From assembly GCF_900109655.1 (NCBI RefSeq), contig NZ_FOAT01000003.1, positions 200,321 through 264,320 on the forward strand: a DNA stretch of 64,000 nucleotides. The letters run 5' to 3'. The position numbers and the translations under genes were made by a program. This document shows positions 17,844-28,210 of the stretch, piece after piece; position 1 is the first letter of the stretch; the number at the start of each line of letters is the position of its first letter. This DNA is from Hominimerdicola alba (lineage in GTDB: Bacteria > Bacillota > Clostridia > Oscillospirales > Ruminococcaceae). The notes beneath the pieces were generated by a model that saw only the letters and a list, made by a program, of their open reading frames with translations, did not search any database and had not been told where the DNA came from.

Positions 17844-19262
17844 ATGAGCTATAACTTTTTTGTACAAAAGCAGATAAAATGTCACAAAGTTCTTTTTATT
17901 GTTGCCGTTGCTCAGATGGCACTGTCGGTGTACTTGATACTTGTAATGTCTGATAATATCAGCAGATTCGGCTATGCAGGAAAAGTATTCAGAAAAATGA
18001 ATTCTGAAAATTTGGTGTATGTAACCCGAACCGTTAACGATAATTTCGAAAATGATTTTAAAGAAGACGAGTTGTTTGAACAATTTGATGCACTAAGAAC
18101 AGAGTATCTACAAAATGGAGATAACATTGTCACCGCTACTGATAAAGCGTGGAAAGACCTTGGTAATCCCGATGCCAATTTCGAAAAAATAAATTCTGAC
18201 GATATTTCTGATATGCCATATCTTAAAGACACGTTGTACATGGAAACAACGCCCTTTATCACAACTAATGACCCAGATGAGTCTGGCAGTGTAGTTGCAG
18301 TTGATAGCGAACTCAGTAAGCTGATTAACTATGATGTTAATCAAGGGAAATGGCTCGACAACGCACAAAGCACTGACAAAATGATAGATGTGGTCGTAGC
18401 TGATAATACGAGATACAAACTGAATGACATATTACCGATATATGATTACGAATTATCATTTGATGATGCTAACGATGAAATCAAATATAACATAGTAGAC
18501 AATGGATACAAAGCTAGAATTATAGGTATTCTTGATTATGGTGACGCTTCGCTTGATATGACAAACACCTGTACTTGGCTTGACAGTTTTAATCTGTACG
18601 ATATGATCGGAAGATATGAGGAAAATACGCTTATAGCGTTGAAGGAGGATATGGAAGAGTGTTATAAAGCTTATGGAGTTACAGAAAAAAAACTTGATCA
18701 CACCTATGTAATAGCACATCTTGAGGACAAAATTGGTGAAAAGCAGTATGACGAGATAGAAGATTATCTAGCAAAGAAGCGAATGGCCGGTGTTGACATG
18801 GAAAGGATATACAGTAACACTGTAGATCTAGAACGCAATGAGTTCAGTAATTCTTTAATTCCCACTCTCGCAGCAGGCATTTTTTCGATATTCTCCATAA
18901 TCGCAATATCGATATTTCAGATGCAGTACATGAACAGGAAATATCAGATATACTATTACTGTGGCATGGAAAAAGGCAAAGAGGTAGTTATTCAGATGCT
19001 GTACTCGTTGTTTATATCTACAACCGCTATGATATTGGCATTTGGCATATATATATCATCGGGTGTGATAAAATATCGCAGTGTAATTGCTGCGGCACGA
19101 AAGAATGGTATATCCGAGAACACGATATCATCATGGTACTCTTTGTCAGATTATGTTCATATCAACTTTGGTGCAGTAATTATTATATTTGTACTTACTG
19201 CGCTAATCATGTTGTTTTCGACAATGCTTTGTGCATTCAGCGTCAGATACGGAAAGGATTGA
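17844..19262 (+). CDS. FtsX-like ABC permease with large extracellular domain
   Basis: 472 residues from ATG 17844 (GGGAGAA ribosome site). One N-terminal helix (about 13-32), a ~300-residue extracellular domain rich in Asp, Glu and Asn, then three helices in the last 140 residues. Same topology as the preceding permease, 13 bases away. Together with the ATPase six bases downstream it should form a membrane complex. No enzymatic motifs are seen in the outer domain. Confidence 0.82.
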   Translation: MSYNFFVQKQIKCHKVLFIVAVAQMALSVYLILVMSDNISRFGYAGKVFRKMNSENLVYVTRTVNDNFENDFKEDELFEQFDALRTEYLQNGDNIVTATDKAWKDLGNPDANFEKINSDDISDMPYLKDTLYMETTPFITTNDPDESGSVVAVDSELSKLINYDVNQGKWLDNAQSTDKMIDVVVADNTRYKLNDILPIYDYELSFDDANDEIKYNIVDNGYKARIIGILDYGDASLDMTNTCTWLDSFNLYDMIGRYEENTLIALKEDMEECYKAYGVTEKKLDHTYVIAHLEDKIGEKQYDEIEDYLAKKRMAGVDMERIYSNTVDLERNEFSNSLIPTLAAGIFSIFSIIAISIFQMQYMNRKYQIYYYCGMEKGKEVVIQMLYSLFISTTAMILAFGIYISSGVIKYRSVIAAARKNGISENTISSWYSLSDYVHINFGAVIIIFVLTALIMLFSTMLCAFSVRYGKD

Positions 19263-19268
19263 TTTTTT

Positions 19269-19946
19269 ATGATCGAGCTCAATAATATAACCAAGATATA
19301 CAATCCACGGAAGAATAACGCATTCGAGGCATTACACGAAGTTTCCTGTGAAATACACGATGGAGAACTTGTGGCGATAATCGGTAAATCGGGTGCAGGA
19401 AAATCAACGTTGCTGCACATTCTCGCCTGCATCGACAACTATCAGAGCGGCGAATACAAAATCGATGGAATTGTTGTAAAAAACTTGCCTGAAAGAAAAT
19501 ACGCAAAGATACGTAATGAGAAAATTGGAATGGTTATGCAAGACTTTGCGCTCGTAGAAGATTTTACTGCTCTTGAAAATGTTATGATTCCCCTTAATTT
19601 TCTCAGGAAAAAGGATGTAAAGAAAAAAGAAAAGGCTTTGCAGGCATTAAAGTCGGTAGGTATCGAAGAATTAGCGAAAAAGAATTGCAACAAAATCTCT
19701 GGAGGTCAAAAGCAACGAGTAGCCATTGCAAGGGCGATAGTTAATGACCCCTCAGTTATCCTTGCTGATGAACCTACAGGAGCCCTTGATACAAAAACCT
19801 CCGCTGAAATAATGGACTTGTTTAGACAGTTGCACAGCCAAGGTAAAACAATTATCATTGTGACACATGACATAAATGTAGCACATCAGTGTGATAGGAT
19901 AATAGAGATAAGCGATGGAAAGATAATTTCAGACAGTTTACAGTGA
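19269..19946 (+). CDS. ABC transporter ATPase (MacB/LolD type)
   Basis: 225 residues, the usual length for a stand-alone ATPase. Walker [10 protein letters not shown] near residues 38-46, Q-loop [11 protein letters not shown] near 90, signature [15 protein letters not shown] near 143, Walker [13 protein letters not shown] near 163 and H-loop VTHD near 197. It energises the two FtsX-like permeases encoded immediately upstream. Confidence 0.94.
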   Translation: MIELNNITKIYNPRKNNAFEALHEVSCEIHDGELVAIIGKSGAGKSTLLHILACIDNYQSGEYKIDGIVVKNLPERKYAKIRNEKIGMVMQDFALVEDFTALENVMIPLNFLRKKDVKKKEKALQALKSVGIEELAKKNCNKISGGQKQRVAIARAIVNDPSVILADEPTGALDTKTSAEIMDLFRQLHSQGKTIIIVTHDINVAHQCDRIIEISDGKIISDSLQ

Positions 19947-19980
19947 TTTAACAAAGCAAGTCTTTTTTACATGGAAATGC

Positions 19981-20014
19981 AAGTGCAGCAGAGTCTAATC
20001 TGCTGCACTTTTGT
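19981..20014 (+). terminator. Terminator after the ABC cluster
   Basis: AAGTGCAGCA pairs perfectly with TGCTGCACTT around a 10-base loop, followed by TTGTT. It begins 35 bases after the ATPase stop. Confidence 0.8.
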
Positions 20015-20105
20015 TATACCACAAGAACGATAATATCGGCTCCTAATTAGTAGCATTCATACAGAATTGAAATTGTAAATCTCAAACAAATGTTCCAAAA
20101 AACTA

Positions 20106-20159
20106 TTGACAAATCAGAACATCCGTGCTATAATCTATTATACAATCGAACGTATGTAC
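20106..20159 (+). promoter_or_regulatory. Relaxase promoter with SOS-box-like sites
   Basis: TTGACA (20106-20111), 17 bases, TATAAT (20129-20134). Sites of the form GAAC-N4-GT overlap it: AGAACATCCGTGC in the spacer (20116-20128) and CGAACGTATGTAC just downstream (20147-20159). AAACAAATGTTC lies upstream (20084-20095). The Gram-positive LexA box is CGAAC-N4-GTTCG, so these are partial matches. LexA control is inferred. Confidence 0.6.
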
Positions 20160-20193
20160 ATATCGAGATTGATCCAAACCGAAAGGAGGACTG

Positions 20194-21174
20194 ATACCAG
20201 CAATATATCATTTCAACGTCAAAATGGTCACTCGAACAAGTGGAGGGTCATGCGTGGCAAGTGCTGCGTACATAGCAGGTGAAAAGATAAAGAATGAGCG
20301 TGACGGCAAGATCCACGACTACCGTAATAAACACGAAGTTGTCCACAAGGAGGTATTGCTGCCTGCAAATGCTCCGCCCGAATACAGCAACAGAACCAAA
20401 CTATGGAACGCTGCCGAGTGCGCGGAAAAGCGAAAGAATTCCCAAACTGCTCGGAGCATCAACGCTGCTTTGCCACGAGAGTTGTCAAGAGAAGACCAGA
20501 TTGATCTGGTCAGACAGTTCTGCGAGCAGTGTTTTGTCAGCAAGGGAATGTGCTGTGATTTTGCCATTCACGACAAGGACGACGGGAATCCTCATGTGCA
20601 TATTCTGCTGACCACCCGTAAGGTTGACAAGTCCGGTTTCACACAAAAGGAACGAGCGTGGAATGACCGTAAGCTTTTGTTGGAGTGGCGGGAGCGTTGG
20701 GCGGATTGGTGTAACCACAAATTATATTTCGTTTCGGACGCTCGGGTCGATCACCGAAGTTACAAGGATCAGGGCATAGATCGAATACCGCAGATACATC
20801 TAGGTGTAGAGGTCTGTGCCGTTGAGCGCAAGGGCTTCAAGACCGATAAGGGCAACAAGAACCGTAGGATACGCAAGCGCAATCTTGAAACTGAGATCGC
20901 TGAGCTTGAAAAAGAGATGCAGGCTATTCGCGCTGAGCATAAACAGGAGACGATTGACTATATCGAAGCAAATATAGGGTGCAGAGTGTCAGATGCTTTC
21001 GCGATACATGACAAAATGCCTGTGCTGGAAAAATATGAGAAATACTTGCAGGAGCGAGGTGTGCCGTGTGAGTTTATTTTCTACAATAAGGACAAGTACG
21101 AATTGTTCATACCGAAGACCGAAAAGGAAAAGGCTATTGGTCTGCTTTACCCAGTTTCGGAAACAGAACCCTGA
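20194..21174 (+). CDS. MobA/MobL-family relaxase (MobQ, TnpZ-like)
   Basis: 327 codons from 20194, or 317 from the first ATG at 20224. A relaxase nicks the transfer origin and leads the strand during mobilisation. Motif I SCVASAAYIAGEKIKNE carries the nucleophilic Tyr. Motif III HDKDDGNPHVHILLTTR holds the metal-binding His triad. A coiled coil follows near residues 220-250. Family members begin with a short strand like AIYHFNVK. Here those codons are present (20203-20223), but the codon in start position is ATA (20194), with AAGGAGGA just upstream. Either ATA is used or initiation is at 20224 with loss of the first strand. Normal MobQ proteins are often longer, so the C-terminus may be short. 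Confidence 0.85.
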   Translation: MPAIYHFNVKMVTRTSGGSCVASAAYIAGEKIKNERDGKIHDYRNKHEVVHKEVLLPANAPPEYSNRTKLWNAAECAEKRKNSQTARSINAALPRELSREDQIDLVRQFCEQCFVSKGMCCDFAIHDKDDGNPHVHILLTTRKVDKSGFTQKERAWNDRKLLLEWRERWADWCNHKLYFVSDARVDHRSYKDQGIDRIPQIHLGVEVCAVERKGFKTDKGNKNRRIRKRNLETEIAELEKEMQAIRAEHKQETIDYIEANIGCRVSDAFAIHDKMPVLEKYEKYLQERGVPCEFIFYNKDKYELFIPKTEKEKAIGLLYPVSETEP

Positions 21175-21496
21175 AAGGGACGACCGGAGCAATACGCAAC
21201 AGAAATCTGCACCGTCCAAAAAGCCGAAGCGGTAATTATAGCTGCATATTCAAACACGTGCTGTATGGCACTAAAGCGGTATCGCTTGCATAAGGGAGAG
21301 TCCAGAGAGGGAGTTTTCCCTCTTTGGCGCACTTCAAACTCGAAGAGTTTGTATAAGTGCGCCCTACGGGGTTATGGTGGATAATGGCGATCGAGGGATA
21401 AAAACGCAAAACTAACCGCCATGTCAAACTTTCGCGTATGCGAATAGCTGCGTATGCAGCAGGGGCAGAATTGCCCTCTGGGAAAGGAGAATGCCA
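21175..21496 (+). other. Intergenic stretch with two hairpins inside the element
   Basis: No gene is seen. AGAGGGA/TCCCTCT (21306-21323) and a longer hairpin GGCGCACTT/AAGTGCGCC (21327-21363) lie between the relaxase and the coiled-coil gene. They could be an RNA control element or part of the transfer origin. Function unassigned. Confidence 0.45.
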
Positions 21497-21913
21497 TTGA
21501 GTAACAAGAAGCTGACAACAGAAGAAAAGATCGAGAAATCAAAAGAGTATGAAGATGAGATGTCGCGGCTGCAAAATAAAATGAAAACCATGCGGGCAGC
21601 GAAAAAGAAGCTCGATGCTGAGATTGCCGACGAACTGGAAAAAGCCGAAATTGTGACTGATCAAGCGGTCGGCAAAAAGTTCAGAAGTAAAATGAGTATC
21701 GCTCTGCCGCTGGACAAGTATAGTGAGATCATCGATTTCATGTTCATGCATGAGGACTGTGTGGAGTTTATCGATGAAGTAATAGCTAAGTACAGGCATG
21801 AACAGGAAGCGGCTAAGGCTAAAAATCAGGAAGAACAGTCCATTGAAGAAAATGGTGAGGCAGCTGAATCTGTCCTCGCTGATGACAGCGACAATATTGA
21901 AGAAAAAAACTGA
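21497..21913 (+). CDS. Coiled-coil accessory protein of the mobile element
   Basis: 138 residues from TTG 21497, chosen over the ATG at 21491 because GGAAAGGAG ends one base before that ATG but seven before the TTG, and because the paralogue at 61558 aligns with the TTG start. The N-terminal 50 residues are a Lys/Glu-rich coiled coil (TTEEKIEKSKEYEDEM...). A middle segment LPLDKYSEIIDFMFMHED follows and the tail is acidic. Such proteins commonly sit between mob and tnp genes in clostridial elements. Biochemical role unknown. Confidence 0.75.
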   Translation: MSNKKLTTEEKIEKSKEYEDEMSRLQNKMKTMRAAKKKLDAEIADELEKAEIVTDQAVGKKFRSKMSIALPLDKYSEIIDFMFMHEDCVEFIDEVIAKYRHEQEAAKAKNQEEQSIEENGEAAESVLADDSDNIEEKN

Positions 21914-22116
21914 AACTGCACCTGCGGACGAAGTCGTTCATTCAGATGCAGGCAGCGAATCAGCGTAAATAAAAGAGTAAAGGAAAGGTCTGGTGATACC
22001 TATGCACAATTAACCGCTGTCGGCAGGAGTAGACCGTGAACGCTTTTGCTGACAGTGTTTCGGGAAATAACAGGGGTCTCATCAGCCCCGAAAATTATTT
22101 GTAAAATCTTCAAATA

Positions 22117-22140
22117 CCTGCCGTCACTCCTTACGGCAGG
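22117..22140 (+). repeat. Conserved hairpin ahead of the TnpW-like gene
   Basis: CCTGCCGT pairs with ACGGCAGG around an 8-base loop. The same hairpin occurs in the second mobile element at 62036-62060, again between the coiled-coil gene and a short TTG-started gene. Conservation at equivalent positions suggests an RNA or DNA signal rather than chance. Confidence 0.65.
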
Positions 22141-22192
22141 AAAACTTATCCACTTCAAAAACATCTTCTCCTTAAACGAGAGGAGAATGAAT

Positions 22193-22381
22193 TTGAAAAC
22201 AACATTTACAAAAGAAGAACAGAAGAACCCACGCTACGAGCTGAATTCGGTGAGGGAGTACAAGATCGGTCACACGACCTATATCGTCAAAACGTACTTC
22301 GACCTCGAATGCGGGGAATCACTGGAAGATCTGCTCCAGCGTTTGGTAACAAAAGAGATATGCAAAGCGATGTCGTCATAA
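22193..22381 (+). CDS. TnpW-like small transposon protein
   Basis: 62 residues from TTG 22193 (AGGAG at 22181, seven bases away; the ATG at 22187 is only one base from it). The body KIGHTTYIVKTYFDLECGES and the helix LEDLLQRLVTKEI match the small protein annotated TnpW beside tnpX in Tn4451-like elements. It lies just upstream of the recombinase. Exact function is not known, and it is not required for excision in the best-studied element as far as I recall. Confidence 0.72.
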   Translation: MKTTFTKEEQKNPRYELNSVREYKIGHTTYIVKTYFDLECGESLEDLLQRLVTKEICKAMSS

Positions 22382-22426
22382 CGGCATAAATAACCGAAGG
22401 AACAGCGGGTCATTGCACATTTGGTA

Positions 22427-22455
22427 TTGACAACCACGAACGTTTGTGCTATAAT
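22427..22455 (+). promoter_or_regulatory. Recombinase promoter with SOS-box-like spacer
   Basis: TTGACA (22427-22432), 17 bases, TATAAT (22450-22455). The spacer contains CGAACGTTTGTGC (22437-22449), similar to AGAACATCCGTGC at the same place in the relaxase promoter. Confidence 0.65.
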
Positions 22456-22494
22456 ATACATGATCCGCTGTGATCGTCGGAAAGAGAGGAATGA

Positions 22495-24126
<1,632 letters not shown>

Positions 24127-24159
24127 GCGTTATTAGCGCTTTATCGCTAGTGAACATTT

Positions 24160-24760
24160 GGTCAAGCTTTTCGCGAAAAGCTTGCGGGAGTTTGAGGGCA
24201 GAGCCCTCAATCACCAAGGAGCAATACCAAAATGTACGACATACTACAAGAGCGATACGAACTCATACCGAACAATGCGCGGGCATGCCAGAACATATGA
24301 GCGTGTACCAAAGTATACGACCGTATCATTTGGTATGCGTGAATAATGCCCGCGCATGAAATCGGACAGCGAAGCGAATCCGATTTTTCGACCCGCAAGG
24401 GGCGACATTGTCAACCGCAGTCCCTCTGATAAGAACGGGGTATTCTCAGCACGTCCATTAAATGCGTACTTGCTTTTTAGAACGTACTGCGGATTAGTCG
24501 CCCCTCACTTCGTTCGGGTCGAGCCGTCAAAGGCGCTTCGCTGTTTGACGGCGGGCGCGGGCAATTTTTACGCACGTAGTTTGTGCTTGTGTTAAAGTTT
24601 TTGCTCACGCTCAAAATTTTTGGGATTGCCCGCGCCGTGTGGTCGGAAGTAAGCTTCTTTATTTGAAGCACTGTTGCCGCGTCGCTTTTGCGCCTTGACC
24701 GAGAGGCTCTGCCTCTCGAGCTCTCCGCAAGCCTGCTGGCGCGAGGCTTGACCGCGCGCT
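24160..24760. repeat. Face-to-face pair of the dispersed repeat
   Basis: The right half (about 24490-24760) repeats copy 1 at 5800-6110: GTCGCCCCTC, GACGGCGGGCGCGGGCAA, GAGGCTCTGCCTC, and a diverged AAGCCTGCTGGCGCGAGGCTT. The left half (24160-24430) carries the same blocks inverted, starting with the exact palindrome AAGCTTTTCGCGAAAAGCTT (24164-24183), so the whole is a ~600-bp imperfect inverted repeat. Further hairpins occur inside (TGCGCGGGCAT against ATGCCCGCGCA). No gene is recognised in 24127-24850. It adjoins the end of the mobile element. Confidence 0.7.
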
Positions 24761-24803
24761 TTGTTTCCTTGGCATATCTTATCACTTTCTCTGCTATTGC
24801 CCA

Positions 24804-24836
24804 CAAAAAAAGAGCGGCACAAAACCGCTCTTTTTC
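24804..24836. terminator. Terminator after cellobiose phosphorylase
   Basis: AGAGCGG pairs with CCGCTCT around CACAAAA, with A runs on the left and T runs on the right, so it can act in both directions. It ends 15 bases from the GH94 stop. Confidence 0.88.
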
Positions 24837-24850
24837 TTATGTTATTGGGA

Positions 24851-27334
24851 TCAGCCCATTACTACTTCAACTTCGTGAGTAGTATCAGCCTCGAATACAG
24901 GCATTACGTTGCCGTTGATCTTAGTACCGTCAACAGTTACCGACTTGATACCCTTGCATACGTGATCGGGGTTCTTAACGGTGATGTTGTAGGTGTTGCC
25001 GCGGAACTTTCTGGTGATATTGAAGCCGTCCCAAGCCGAAGGAATGGAAGGATCGATCTTCAGACCATCGAAGTCAGGCTGTACACCGAGGATGTACTGA
25101 GAAATAGCAACCATATTCCATGCAGCTGTACCTGTCAGCCAAGAGTTCTTGCCCTGACCGAAGTTCTTGCCGGGTCTGCCGATATCGGAACCAGCGTCCT
25201 TACCGCCGATCATCTGACCGTATACGTAAGGCTCGGTCTTGTGGATATCAGAAGTCTCCTCAGTGAAAGCAGGAGCGATCTCGGAATAGTACTTGAATGC
25301 CTGATCACCCTCACCTGCGTAAGCAGCAGCACAGATTATCCATGCGTTGTTGTGTGTGAAGATACCTGCGTTCTCCTTGTATCCGCCGGGATATGTGGAG
25401 ATCTCACCGTACTGGATATAGTACTTGGAGAATGCGGGGTTGTTGAGTACAAGACCGAACTTGGTGTTGAGTCTTTCATCGATAGCAGCAAGAGTCTTCT
25501 TGTCAGCACCCTGCTCCTTACCGATCTCGGACATGATAGCGAAGCCCTGGGGCTCGATGAATATCTGACCCTCTTCGCACTCCTTGGAGCCCATCTTCTC
25601 GCCGTTAGCGTCATAAGCTCTGAGGAACCAGTTGCCGTCCCAAGCAGATTCCATAACGCACTTCTTCATCTTGTCGATCTCAGCCTGAGCTGCGGCAGCT
25701 TCGTCGTCCTTGCCCAGATGCTTGAGGATAGATACGTAGTTAGGACCTGCATATGTGAACAGAGTTGCAACCATTACAGACTCAGCTACCTTGGAATAAC
25801 CGCCCTCAGCTGCGAACTTTGGATTGGTATAAGTCTGGAAGCTCTCACCGGGAGTATCGGAGTAGCAGGACAGGTTGATGCAGTCGTTCCAGTCAGCACG
25901 CATTGCGAGAGGCAGACCGTGAGGACCAAGGTTGTTTACGATGTGGTAGAAGGAAACCTTCAGGTGATCCAGCATAGGCTGTGCCTTGGATTCATCGTTA
26001 TCGTAAGGAACCATCTCATCGAGGATGCCCCAGTCGCCTGTCTCCTTGATGTATGCGGAAACAGAAAGGATCATCCACAGCGGGTCATCGGAGAAGTCGC
26101 CGCCGATATCGGAGTTGCCCTTCTTGGTGAGGGGCTGATACTGGTGATAGCAGCCGCCGTCAGGAAGCTGAGTGGAAGCGATATCGATGATACGCTCTCT
26201 TGCTCTGTCGGGTATCTGGTGAACGAAGCCCAGAACGTCCTGGTTGGAATCACGGAAGCCCATGCCTCTGCCGATACCTGACTCGAAGTAGGAAGCAGAA
26301 CGTGAAAGGTTGAATGTGACCATGCACTGATACTGGTTCCAGATGTTGACCATACGGTCAACCTTGTCATCGGGAGTATTAACGTTGAGTATGCCGAGAA
26401 GAGCATCCCATGAAGCCTTCAGCTCAGCCAGACCAGCGTCAACCTTTTCGGGAGTGTTGAACTGCTCGATCATAGCCTTTGCCTTAACCTTGTTGATGGT
26501 CTTGCCGTCAGCCTCGAACTTCTGATCTGCGGGCATCTCAACATAACCCAGAACGAATATCAGTGTCTTGCTCTCGCCAGCTGCAAGGGTGATCTCCTTG
26601 TAGTGAGAAGCGATAGGCGACCAGCCGTCAGCAAAGGAATCGGTAGCCTTGCCTGCCATTACGGCCTGAGGATCATTGAAGCCGTTGTACAGACCGATGA
26701 AAGAATCACGGTCGGTATCGTAGCCGTCGATGCTGTCGTTTACAGAGTAGAAAGCGTAGTGATCGCGTCTGTCTCTGTACTCGGTCTTATGATAGATAAC
26801 AGAGCCGTCTACCTCTACACGGCCTGTTGAGAAGTTTCTCTGGAAGTTTGTGCAGTCATCCTGAGCGTCCCACAGACACCACTCTGCAAAAGAGAACAGC
26901 TTAAAAGACTTTTCAGCGCCGCTCTTGTTGGTCAGAACGACCTTCTGTACCTCACCGTTGTAGTTGTTAGGTACGAAGAATGTAACCTCAGCCTCCAGAC
27001 CGTTCTTTTCACCCTTGATGATAGTGTAGCCCATACCGTGACGGCAGGTGTAAGCATCAAGTTCGGTCTTTACAGGTGACCAGCCGGGGTTCCATACAGT
27101 ACCGTTATCGTTGATATAGAAATATCTGCCGCCCATATCGATCGGCACGTTGTTGTAACGGTAACGTGTGATCCTTCTCAGTCTTGCGTCCTTGTAGAAG
27201 CTGTATCCGCCTGCTGTGTTGGATATGAGGGAGAAGAACGCCTGAGAGCCCAGATAGTTTATCCAAGGGTAAGGAGTTCTTGGTTCGGTGATGACGTATT
27301 CCTTGTTCACGTCGTCGAATTTTCCGAATTTCAT
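24851..27334 (-). CDS. Cellobiose phosphorylase (GH94)
   Basis: 827 residues from ATG 27334, preceded by GGAAAGGTGG. A GTG four codons upstream overlaps that site and is unlikely. It phosphorolyses cellobiose to glucose-1-phosphate and glucose in the cytoplasm, saving ATP. The GH94 features are [15 protein letters not shown] at the start, the catalytic-acid region [17 protein letters not shown] (Asp366), and the C-terminal [17 protein letters not shown] and [11 protein letters not shown]. No signal peptide. It lies downstream of a mutarotase and a lipoprotein on the same strand and fits the cellulase genes elsewhere in the window. Confidence 0.95.
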   Translation of the reverse strand: MKFGKFDDVNKEYVITEPRTPYPWINYLGSQAFFSLISNTAGGYSFYKDARLRRITRYRYNNVPIDMGGRYFYINDNGTVWNPGWSPVKTELDAYTCRHGMGYTIIKGEKNGLEAEVTFFVPNNYNGEVQKVVLTNKSGAEKSFKLFSFAEWCLWDAQDDCTNFQRNFSTGRVEVDGSVIYHKTEYRDRRDHYAFYSVNDSIDGYDTDRDSFIGLYNGFNDPQAVMAGKATDSFADGWSPIASHYKEITLAAGESKTLIFVLGYVEMPADQKFEADGKTINKVKAKAMIEQFNTPEKVDAGLAELKASWDALLGILNVNTPDDKVDRMVNIWNQYQCMVTFNLSRSASYFESGIGRGMGFRDSNQDVLGFVHQIPDRARERIIDIASTQLPDGGCYHQYQPLTKKGNSDIGGDFSDDPLWMILSVSAYIKETGDWGILDEMVPYDNDESKAQPMLDHLKVSFYHIVNNLGPHGLPLAMRADWNDCINLSCYSDTPGESFQTYTNPKFAAEGGYSKVAESVMVATLFTYAGPNYVSILKHLGKDDEAAAAQAEIDKMKKCVMESAWDGNWFLRAYDANGEKMGSKECEEGQIFIEPQGFAIMSEIGKEQGADKKTLAAIDERLNTKFGLVLNNPAFSKYYIQYGEISTYPGGYKENAGIFTHNNAWIICAAAYAGEGDQAFKYYSEIAPAFTEETSDIHKTEPYVYGQMIGGKDAGSDIGRPGKNFGQGKNSWLTGTAAWNMVAISQYILGVQPDFDGLKIDPSIPSAWDGFNITRKFRGNTYNITVKNPDHVCKGIKSVTVDGTKINGNVMPVFEADTTHEVEVVMG

Positions 27335-27400
27335 TGGTTTTTCCACCTTTCCATTATTTTTATACTAAGTCACCGCCCCATGGGGACAGATCCTATGATA

Positions 27401-28210
27401 TCATTCTCGCTGTGGTTTCGGGTATATCTGTGAATATGACCCGCTGCTCCAGCATACATACATTAATTTTTTGTCCCGCACCGCAATGCTGAAACTTTCA
27501 GCACCGGTAGGACGCATCTTTTTTCTGACAGCCGCCGTCAGGTCAGAGCCTTCACCCATATGGTGCATACCCTCTGACGGCACAGGATCGAGTTCATCAA
27601 AGACCTCTGCAGCCGCTTCATAAGCGATATAGGCGTTGCGGTAGAGCGTTTTTTCGTCAGCGGCATCTGCGCCTATCTCACGAACTTTGTCGATCTTACC
27701 TATGTCATCAGCCGTTATCACGACCGTGACCTCAGCATTAACCTTGCCGAATGGCAGAGTTTCGGGGGATACCTTTACCCGCAGTGTGACACTTGTCAAG
27801 CCGTCATTTACGGATACTATGGCAGGGGCGTAGTATTCTGTCTGCGCCTTGCCGGGATAGTATTCATTGAACAGCCTTGACCTCGGTGAAACATATCTCA
27901 GGTTTTCGGATAACATCTCATCGGCGGCATCGCATTTACCCTCCGCAAGGACTTCCAGCCATTTTTCAAAAACAGCTTTCGCGATAGCTATCACGTCGTC
28001 CTTTTCGTGCGTTTGTGATCCCTCTTCCGTGAAGATCTCCTCATCCGTAAGTATCTCATCGTCCGTGGTCACTTTATCTGCATCTGCCGAAGATATCGTG
28101 TCAGGTATCTCCGCATCGTCCCACTCACATCCTGATGCCGACAGCGCAAAAACTGCCGCAGCTGCTGCCGTAAAAAGCTTTTTTACTCGGTATAGAACCT
28201 CTGCCAGCAT
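27401..28210 (-). CDS. Predicted lipoprotein, unknown function
   Basis: 269 residues with an N-terminal hydrophobic segment ending in the lipobox-like LSASGC (Cys near residue 28), then a Ser/Thr/Asp/Glu-rich linker (about 30-68) and a folded domain of about 190 residues (KAVFEKWLEVLAEGKCDAAD, LRYVSPRSRLFNEYYPG). Its start overlaps the end of the mutarotase gene by 28 bases, so expression is probably coupled. The domain recalls DUF-type extracytoplasmic lipoproteins with a cystatin/NTF2-like fold, but no family was recognised. Location outside the membrane is inferred. Confidence 0.75.
   Translation of the reverse strand: MLAEVLYRVKKLFTAAAAAVFALSASGCEWDDAEIPDTISSADADKVTTDDEILTDEEIFTEEGSQTHEKDDVIAIAKAVFEKWLEVLAEGKCDAADEMLSENLRYVSPRSRLFNEYYPGKAQTEYYAPAIVSVNDGLTSVTLRVKVSPETLPFGKVNAEVTVVITADDIGKIDKVREIGADAADEKTLYRNAYIAYEAAAEVFDELDPVPSEGMHHMGEGSDLTAAVRKKMRPTGAESFSIAVRDKKLMYVCWSSGSYSQIYPKPQRE

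Noticed and set aside
24150-24822. Open frames in the region after the serine recombinase
   Set aside because: They lie in the palindromic repeat, run on both strands and have no protein-like composition.
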